Position numbers and translations under genes: made by a program
From: JAYZDP01 sp036337765
GTDB lineage: Bacteria > Acidobacteriota > Thermoanaerobaculia > Multivoradales > Multivoraceae
Assembly: GCA_036337765.1 (NCBI GenBank)
Contig: JAYZDP010000160.1
Location: 1 to 34,183, forward strand
DNA length: 34,183 bases
Reading direction: 5' to 3'
Shown: piece after piece, positions 29,834 through 34,183 of the stretch
How the letters are laid out: each line of letters opens with the position of its first letter
Numbering within the stretch: position 1 is the stretch's first letter
The notes under the pieces: generated by a model
Told to the model about the DNA's origin: nothing
The model's database searches: none
What the model saw: the letters and a program-made list of their open reading frames with translations, nothing else

Positions 29834-30598
29834 ATGTCTACCTCTAGGAAGGCCCTCGTCACCACCCTCGCAGCGCTCATGCTGGCGGTTCCTGCCGCCA
29901 CTTGCGCCTACACCCTGGTCTTCAAGGACGGGTCGACGCTCGTGGTTGAGGACAAATACCACATCGAGGGAGATCGCCTCCTGGCCACGCTCCTCAGCGG
30001 CACCCAGACGTTCTTCAACCTCGGTGATGTCGATCTCGACAAGACCGACGAGATGAACACTGGAAACCTCGGCAACGCGACGGTCCTTGACGGTCAGAAC
30101 GCCCGACCGCTCGATCTGTCGGATACCTCGAGCCCACGAACGCTTGCCGACCTGGTCCGCGAGCGCGGTGCCAACCAGGGGATCTTCTCCAAGCCGACCT
30201 CCCGCATTCGCATCCGGCGCACACCGACGGGGAATCTCGATCTGTTCAACCTCCCCAGCGAGCCCTACGCGACTGAGGAAGTAAACGAGCAGGTGCTTCG
30301 CCTGCTACGACGCCACGGCGTGGCCGGCGCGGTGAAACGAGGGTCAGAGGAGGGCCGCCTGCTGGTACTCGTGACAACGAACACGCGGGGAGAAGTCTTT
30401 GCAGCCCTGACGGGATCGGCCGATGCAATGGTCGAGCTCCTCGATCAGCTGCCCCACCTCCAGTTCCTGGAGCTGGCGATGTCGACCAACAACCGCTCGC
30501 GGGCCGCCATGTTCCTGCTCGGCTACGAGGATGCGGTCGCCCTCGCCGATGGCAAGGTCGAACCCGGGGCGTTCTTCGCCGACAACGTGTTGTTCTGA
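29834..30598 (+). CDS. Exported hypothetical protein
   Basis: 254 residues with AAAAGGAG (29817-29824) before the ATG. A signal peptide (about 9-22, LAALMLAVPAAT, cleavage near TCA) is followed by YTLVFKDGSTLVVEDKYHIEGDRLLATLLSGTQTFFNLGDVDLDKT. Such short beta-rich stretches (DGS..V...KY.I.GD.......GT) occur at the N-terminus of many acidobacterial exported proteins, which I state from memory. The middle (about 85-150) is polar; the C-terminal part (VNEQVLRLLRRHGVAGAVKR, LLVLVTTNTRGEVFAALTGS) looks alpha/beta. No catalytic motif is obvious and I cannot assign a function. It is divergent from carA and convergent with the small gene at 30626. Confidence 0.7.
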   Translation: MSTSRKALVTTLAALMLAVPAATCAYTLVFKDGSTLVVEDKYHIEGDRLLATLLSGTQTFFNLGDVDLDKTDEMNTGNLGNATVLDGQNARPLDLSDTSSPRTLADLVRERGANQGIFSKPTSRIRIRRTPTGNLDLFNLPSEPYATEEVNEQVLRLLRRHGVAGAVKRGSEEGRLLVLVTTNTRGEVFAALTGSADAMVELLDQLPHLQFLELAMSTNNRSRAAMFLLGYEDAVALADGKVEPGAFFADNVLF

Positions 30599-30602
30599 AT
30601 TT

Positions 30603-30618
30603 TGCTGCTAGCGCAGCA
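30603..30618. terminator. Weak hairpin at convergent gene ends
   Basis: TGCTGC (30603-30608), loop TAGC, GCAGCA (30613-30618), in the 27-nt gap between the convergent stops at 30598 and 30626. There is a TTTT just before it on the plus strand but none after it in either direction, so its role as terminator is uncertain. Confidence 0.35.
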
Positions 30619-30625
30619 GCAGCAT

Positions 30626-30961
30626 CTAAGACGGGGGGGTATCGCCGGTGGGAAAGTCGATGCCCAGGTAGGCCTCGACGCTGGTACCCGTGCGCGCTAG
30701 GAAGCGCTGCTGGTAGCTCTCGACCTCGCCCACCTGTTGGTCGAGGAAGATCCTCTCGACGCGGAACATCGGCACGAACATCGCGGAGAAGCCGAGGCTC
30801 TGCTGCTCGTCGCGCGCGGCCTGGGCCAGGAAATCCTCAAAGCTGACGACGTTGATGCCGCGGAACGTGACGCCGGCCGCTGACAGTTCCTCCAGCACGC
30901 CCCAATGCTGTTCCGCCGGATTGGCGAGGTGAACGATGACGATACAGCCTGGGACGATCAC
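30626..30961 (-). CDS. Small conserved hypothetical protein coupled to methylmalonyl-CoA epimerase
   Basis: 111 residues from a GTG at 30961 that overlaps the epimerase stop (GTGA). No signal peptide. The product reads VIVHLANPAEQHWGVLEELS, AGVTFRGINVVSFEDFLAQAARDE, then LGFSAMFVPMFRVERIFLDQQVGEVESYQQRF, a mixed alpha/beta pattern with a long C-terminal amphipathic stretch. From memory, proteins with this VIVHL..P...HWG... and MFRVERIFLD pattern accompany acidobacterial methylmalonyl-CoA epimerase genes, but I know no function. Coupling to the epimerase suggests a role in the same pathway or complex; that is inference. Confidence 0.7.
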   Translation of the reverse strand: MIVPGCIVIVHLANPAEQHWGVLEELSAAGVTFRGINVVSFEDFLAQAARDEQQSLGFSAMFVPMFRVERIFLDQQVGEVESYQQRFLARTGTSVEAYLGIDFPTGDTPPS

Positions 30962-31374
30962 CCCTCGTGGCTCTCCTCCACGGGCTCGGAGAGCTCGACG
31001 AGCACTCCCCCGGCACTTCGTGGGTGAACGAACTGCACCCTAGCTCCCCCGGCTCCTCGCGAGGGTTCGTCGCGAAGCAGGTCGACGCCGGCTCCGCGCA
31101 GGCGGAGATCGTCCTGACGCAGCTCATCGCTGCCGAAGCAGACGTGATGAATCCCCGGGCCCTTCTTGGCCAGGAACTTCGCGATCGGCGAGTCCTCCGT
31201 GGTGGGCTCGAGAAGCTCGATCCGCGTGCCGCCGCACGGAATCATCGCCACCCGCACTCCTTCATGCGGCACCTCCTCGATCTCGACGACCTCGAGGCCC
31301 ATGGCCTCGTAGAAGGTCCGCCCTTCTTCGATCGAGCGCACGGCGATTCCGATGTGGTCGACACCTTGGATCAC
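30958..31374 (-). CDS. mce: Methylmalonyl-CoA epimerase
   Basis: 138 residues, standard for the family. It interconverts (S)- and (R)-methylmalonyl-CoA in the propionyl-CoA to succinyl-CoA route. Two vicinal-oxygen-chelate units: VDHIGIAVRSIEEGRTFYEA with metal-ligand His7, and GIHHVCFGSDELRQ with His76; the last ligands are Glu53 in RIELLEP and Glu127 in VLVELSEP. The gene follows meaB by 40 nt and overlaps the next small gene. The mutase genes themselves are not in the window and would be expected elsewhere. It is a neat fit with acyl-CoA dehydrogenases in this window if odd-chain or branched acids are degraded. Confidence 0.92.
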   Translation of the reverse strand: MIQGVDHIGIAVRSIEEGRTFYEAMGLEVVEIEEVPHEGVRVAMIPCGGTRIELLEPTTEDSPIAKFLAKKGPGIHHVCFGSDELRQDDLRLRGAGVDLLRDEPSRGAGGARVQFVHPRSAGGVLVELSEPVEESHEG

Positions 31375-31414
31375 GTTGCGAGCCTCCTTCGGCGATTCTA
31401 ACGGAGCGGGCCGG

Positions 31415-32392
31415 TCAGCCGAGCTCGCCGTCCCGTGCCCCCGCGAGAGCCGCCCTGAAGAGCCGATCGGAGAGTGTATGAGGATCCTCCCGGCGTGCCC
31501 AGGCGTCTCGCAGCTCCCCCTCGAGGTCGAGGGCTCTCTCCGCCTCGACCAGGATTCGACCTCGCAGGAGATTCGCCACTCGCAAGCGCAGATGCTGGAA
31601 GCGGCGCTCGTCGAGCACGCCGCTCGTGGTCAGATCGCCGCCGAGCTGGGTCAACTCACCGATCAGCTCGTCTACACCCTCACCGCGGCTCGCGACCGTC
31701 TTGACGACCGGCGGCGGCAACGACCCGTCCTCGGACATCTCGAGCGCGGACCGCAGGTCGCGTACCGTCCGGTCCACGCCCTCGCGATCTGCCTTGTTGA
31801 CCACGAACACGTCAGCGATCTCCATGATGCCGGCCTTGATCGCCTGGATCTCGTCGCCGAGACCCGGCACCGTCACCACCACTACCAGATCGACGCTTCG
31901 CATGACGTCGACCTCGTCCTGACCGACACCGACCGTCTCGACCAGGATCTGATCGAAACCGGCGGCGTCGAGCAGGTCGATCGCGTCGCGCGTCGCGGGA
32001 GCGAGGCCACCCATCGCGCCGCGAGTGGCCATCGAACGGATGAAGATGCCCGGATCGGTGGCCAGGGCCTGCATACGAACGCGATCGCCGAGAAGCGCCC
32101 CACCGGTGTAGGGGCTGGTCGGATCGACGGCCAGGACCCCGACGGTGTCGCCGCGCCCGAGGAAAGTGCGCGCCATGCGCTCGACCAGAGTGCTCTTGCC
32201 GGCGCCCGGCGGGCCCGTCACTCCGAGCACGGTGGCGTTGCCCGTCGACGGATATAGCGCCCGCACCAGCTCCGGCGCCAGCGCGTGACGATCCTCGAGC
32301 ACCGACAGACCGCGCCCCAATAGGCGGCGCTCGCGACGGCGAATCCCGTCGACCAGAGTTTCGATCTCGATGTCCGCGGCCATATCGGTCAC
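31415..32392 (-). CDS. meaB: MeaB/ArgK-type G3E GTPase, methylmalonyl-CoA mutase chaperone
   Basis: 325 residues from a GTG at 32392 that overlaps the stop of the SpoIID-like gene (GTGA); an ATG three codons on (32383) is an alternative, and the longer upstream frame is antisense-like within the SpoIID-like gene. The Walker A motif GPPGAGKS is at 60-67, the switch regions follow (DPTSPYTGGALLGDR, VETVGVGQDE), and the base-contacting NKAD is in VFVVNKADREG. MeaB guards the B12 cofactor of methylmalonyl-CoA mutase and gates its loading with GTP. The older name ArgK, an arginine transport kinase, is a misassignment. It precedes mce by 40 nt; the mutase subunits are not here. Confidence 0.92.
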   Translation of the reverse strand: MTDMAADIEIETLVDGIRRRERRLLGRGLSVLEDRHALAPELVRALYPSTGNATVLGVTGPPGAGKSTLVERMARTFLGRGDTVGVLAVDPTSPYTGGALLGDRVRMQALATDPGIFIRSMATRGAMGGLAPATRDAIDLLDAAGFDQILVETVGVGQDEVDVMRSVDLVVVVTVPGLGDEIQAIKAGIMEIADVFVVNKADREGVDRTVRDLRSALEMSEDGSLPPPVVKTVASRGEGVDELIGELTQLGGDLTTSGVLDERRFQHLRLRVANLLRGRILVEAERALDLEGELRDAWARREDPHTLSDRLFRAALAGARDGELG

Positions 32393-34183
32393 CCGGTCTT
32401 CAGCCGTCCTAGCTTCGCACCGGTGTAGTAGTGCACGAGGATCTCGCGGTACGTCTGCCCACGCCGCCCCATCGCCACCGCCCCGATCTGGCACATGCCG
32501 ACCCCATGGCCGTGCCCGCGACCTTCGAACATCCAACCGCGCTTCCCATCCTGTGTCGTCACTCGCATGTGGAACCAGGTGTCGGGTAGATCGAGCGTCC
32601 AGCGAACCGCCAGCCCCTCCACATCGACGCTCTCGCCATCGATCGAGTGCAGCCGAATAAGGCGAACCCGCTGCGAGACACCGCGCGAGAGAATCTCGAG
32701 TCGACTGAGGGTGAAGCCCGGGTACAGCGCTGCCACCGAGCGACGAAGACGATCGACGCTGCGGAACCGAGCCCAGGCCTCGCGCTCATCCGCGCGACCG
32801 CTCGGCTCAGCGGCTTCGCGGGCAGCCGCGAGCAGGCCTCCGTCGCGATCGCGAAAGAGGCGAAGACGATCGCCGGCGGCCAGAGAGATCTGGCCCGATA
32901 CGAGCGCCGGTCCTCGGCGACCGAACGTCGCGAGACCTTCGGGTAGAGCCACGCGCGAACGCTGGGTGCCCACACGCAACTTGAGCTCACGGCCCTCGAG
33001 GCTCAAGAAGTAGCCGCGCTCCTCGACGACGAGCCGAAGCAGGCGGGCAAGGTCGTAGAGGATTGCCTCAAGCTCGGCGGGCTCGACCCTTGCGCCGCCG
33101 GTCTCCCCATCGGCGAAACGCGAATGGAATCTGCGCTCCGTCGCGCTCCACCGCCCGTCGACCGATGGCGAGCCGTGGAGCAGACGCGTATCGATGACGA
33201 GATCGAATGCCGAGGCCAGGTAGCGGCGCAACTCGGCGCGTCGTAGAGAGGCCAAGGAGTCCGGCGGCGGATCGATCGACGATCGCCTGGCCATGTGCTC
33301 GAGCCGCGCCTGAGTGGCTGCGACCGCACTCCCCGCGGGTGCTGGGGCCACGAGGCGCATCAGACCGGCAGCGATGGGAAGCCCCGGCGGCAGCGATCCC
33401 TTCAGCTCGGTGACGCCGGACTCGGGACAGGGAACTCCGCGCAGATAGTCGGCGGACTTGCGGGGAAAGATCGCCTCCACGTGCTCGGTAGCGCCACCAC
33501 ACGACGAGCTGTACAGCGCCTCGGCGAGCTGGCCGTCGTACACCACCACCTCGCCGGCGGTCTCGGCGATCGCCCGATCGGACAACGCGTGCTCCGCGGT
33601 CTTGCCACCGTAGACCTGACACCGTGGAGCCGCGCAGAGGTCGAAGCCCTCGGTGGCGAACGCCCCGAAGTTCTTGACCGCGAATGTCCGAGCGGCGACC
33701 GCCTGGGCTTTCAACGACTCGAGGTTGTCGTAGAGATCTGGGCCCATCTCCAGCGGCACCACACCACGCAGGTAGCTCTCGAGGTCCAGCTCGTTGATGA
33801 TGTTCAAGAGCCCGCGGTCGTTGAGAAACACGAGAACGCGGCCGCGGAAATCCCGCTGCCCGAGGCTGACGACGTTCATCGTCTCCGACTCGAGAGCGAG
33901 CCAGCGGCCCCTGACCTCCTCCACCTTGCCGGCGCTCTCCCAGCGTAGCCTCGGCTCGCGGAGCCGACCGCCCTCCTGTACGACCCAAGTGTCGCTGAGG
34001 CCAATCTTTCGATGGCGCCGCCGCCCAGACTCGGCTTCGTCACGGCTGGCGAATCTCCCGACCCGCACGCGGTACAGCGATGAGGCGACATCGAACGTCG
34101 CGTCGGCAGGCTCCTGCGTGAGGTCGGCGAGTCGGGCGGCGAGGGCCACCGACTGGTCTTCGTCCTTGAGCGCCGCGGCCTGC
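32389..34183 (-). CDS. SpoIID/LytB-domain protein with SPOR domain, 5' end cut by window edge
   Basis: 598 codons are visible; the frame is open to the right edge and the start is outside. The visible N-terminal part has YRVRVGRFASRDEAESGRRR, an SPOR peptidoglycan-binding pattern. The SpoIID domain follows: INELDLESYLRGVVPLEMGP with the Glu that matches the catalytic Glu of SpoIID lytic transglycosylases, LKAQAVAARTFAVKN, and the late block GRGHGHGVGMCQIGAVAMGRRGQTYREILVHYYTG. Between them lies an unusually long insert (about 230 residues). The protein cleaves, or helps to cleave, peptidoglycan glycan strands at sites where denuded glycan accumulates; non-sporulating bacteria have such proteins in division. 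It is upstream of meaB with a GTGA overlap, an unexplained pairing. Confidence 0.85.
   Translation of the reverse strand, partial: QAAALKDEDQSVALAARLADLTQEPADATFDVASSLYRVRVGRFASRDEAESGRRRHRKIGLSDTWVVQEGGRLREPRLRWESAGKVEEVRGRWLALESETMNVVSLGQRDFRGRVLVFLNDRGLLNIINELDLESYLRGVVPLEMGPDLYDNLESLKAQAVAARTFAVKNFGAFATEGFDLCAAPRCQVYGGKTAEHALSDRAIAETAGEVVVYDGQLAEALYSSSCGGATEHVEAIFPRKSADYLRGVPCPESGVTELKGSLPPGLPIAAGLMRLVAPAPAGSAVAATQARLEHMARRSSIDPPPDSLASLRRAELRRYLASAFDLVIDTRLLHGSPSVDGRWSATERRFHSRFADGETGGARVEPAELEAILYDLARLLRLVVEERGYFLSLEGRELKLRVGTQRSRVALPEGLATFGRRGPALVSGQISLAAGDRLRLFRDRDGGLLAAAREAAEPSGRADEREAWARFRSVDRLRRSVAALYPGFTLSRLEILSRGVSQRVRLIRLHSIDGESVDVEGLAVRWTLDLPDTWFHMRVTTQDGKRGWMFEGRGHGHGVGMCQIGAVAMGRRGQTYREILVHYYTGAKLGRLKTG

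Noticed and set aside
1..34183. CRISPR arrays, prophage, insertion sequences, defence genes
   Set aside because: I saw no regularly spaced repeats, transposase, integrase or known defence domains on either strand.

Overview
This GC-rich window of about 34 kb has densely packed genes on both strands, many of them translationally coupled (ATGA, GTGA or TTGA overlaps), and no rRNA, tRNA, CRISPR array, transposase or phage gene that I can see. Gene content points to an aerobic, F420- or flavin-rich heterotroph, most likely an Acidobacteriota member (a Thermoanaerobaculia- or Vicinamibacteria-like lineage). The grounds are the exported family ending in CHEGNY (three copies here), a cytochrome c/copper monooxygenase fusion, a SpoIID-like protein in a non-sporulating gene context, and the carA and meaB/mce neighbourhoods. 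This placement rests on recalled family distributions, not on a search.

Left part (1-8560). A minus-strand group (cytochrome c, Tat-exported FAD amine-oxidase-like protein, SPFH/Band 7 protein) is divergent from a plus-strand run. That run is an exported RidA-like protein, an acyl-CoA dehydrogenase, CHEGNY-family copy 1, two luciferase-like (LLM) flavin/F420 oxidoreductases, a small unknown protein and CHEGNY-family copy 2. The first part reads as a possible periplasmic amine-oxidation module: the oxidase makes an imine, the cytochrome takes the electrons, and the exported RidA hydrolyses the imine.

Middle part (8583-14122). A degraded stretch holds a thioredoxin (TlpA-like) 5' fragment joined to an alpha/beta-hydrolase that lacks its nucleophile region. 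It is followed by a plus-strand operon: MFE-2-like short-chain dehydrogenase, MFS transporter, Tat-exported epoxide hydrolase and enoyl-CoA hydratase.

Right-middle part (14175-23761). A long minus-strand run holds an AMP-dependent acyl-CoA synthetase, iorA, iorB (two-subunit molybdenum hydroxylase) and a coupled acyl-CoA dehydrogenase pair with no MCAD-type catalytic Glu in either subunit. On the plus strand lies an exported c-heme plus peptidylglycine-monooxygenase-like copper protein. CHEGNY-family copy 3 converges on it. Together the window looks like a catabolic island for hydrophobic or aromatic/steroid-like acids: oxidation and epoxide opening at the cell surface or periplasm, uptake, CoA activation and beta-oxidation inside.

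Right part (23980-34183) is closer to housekeeping: class I fumarase; a Rieske protein whose Tat signal is split off by a one-base frameshift in a run of seven G; a YVTN beta-propeller; carA coupled to a LolC/E-like permease; an exported unknown protein; and a spoIID-like, meaB, mce and small unknown gene run for propionyl/methylmalonyl-CoA metabolism. Both window ends cut genes (Band 7 on the left, SpoIID-like on the right).
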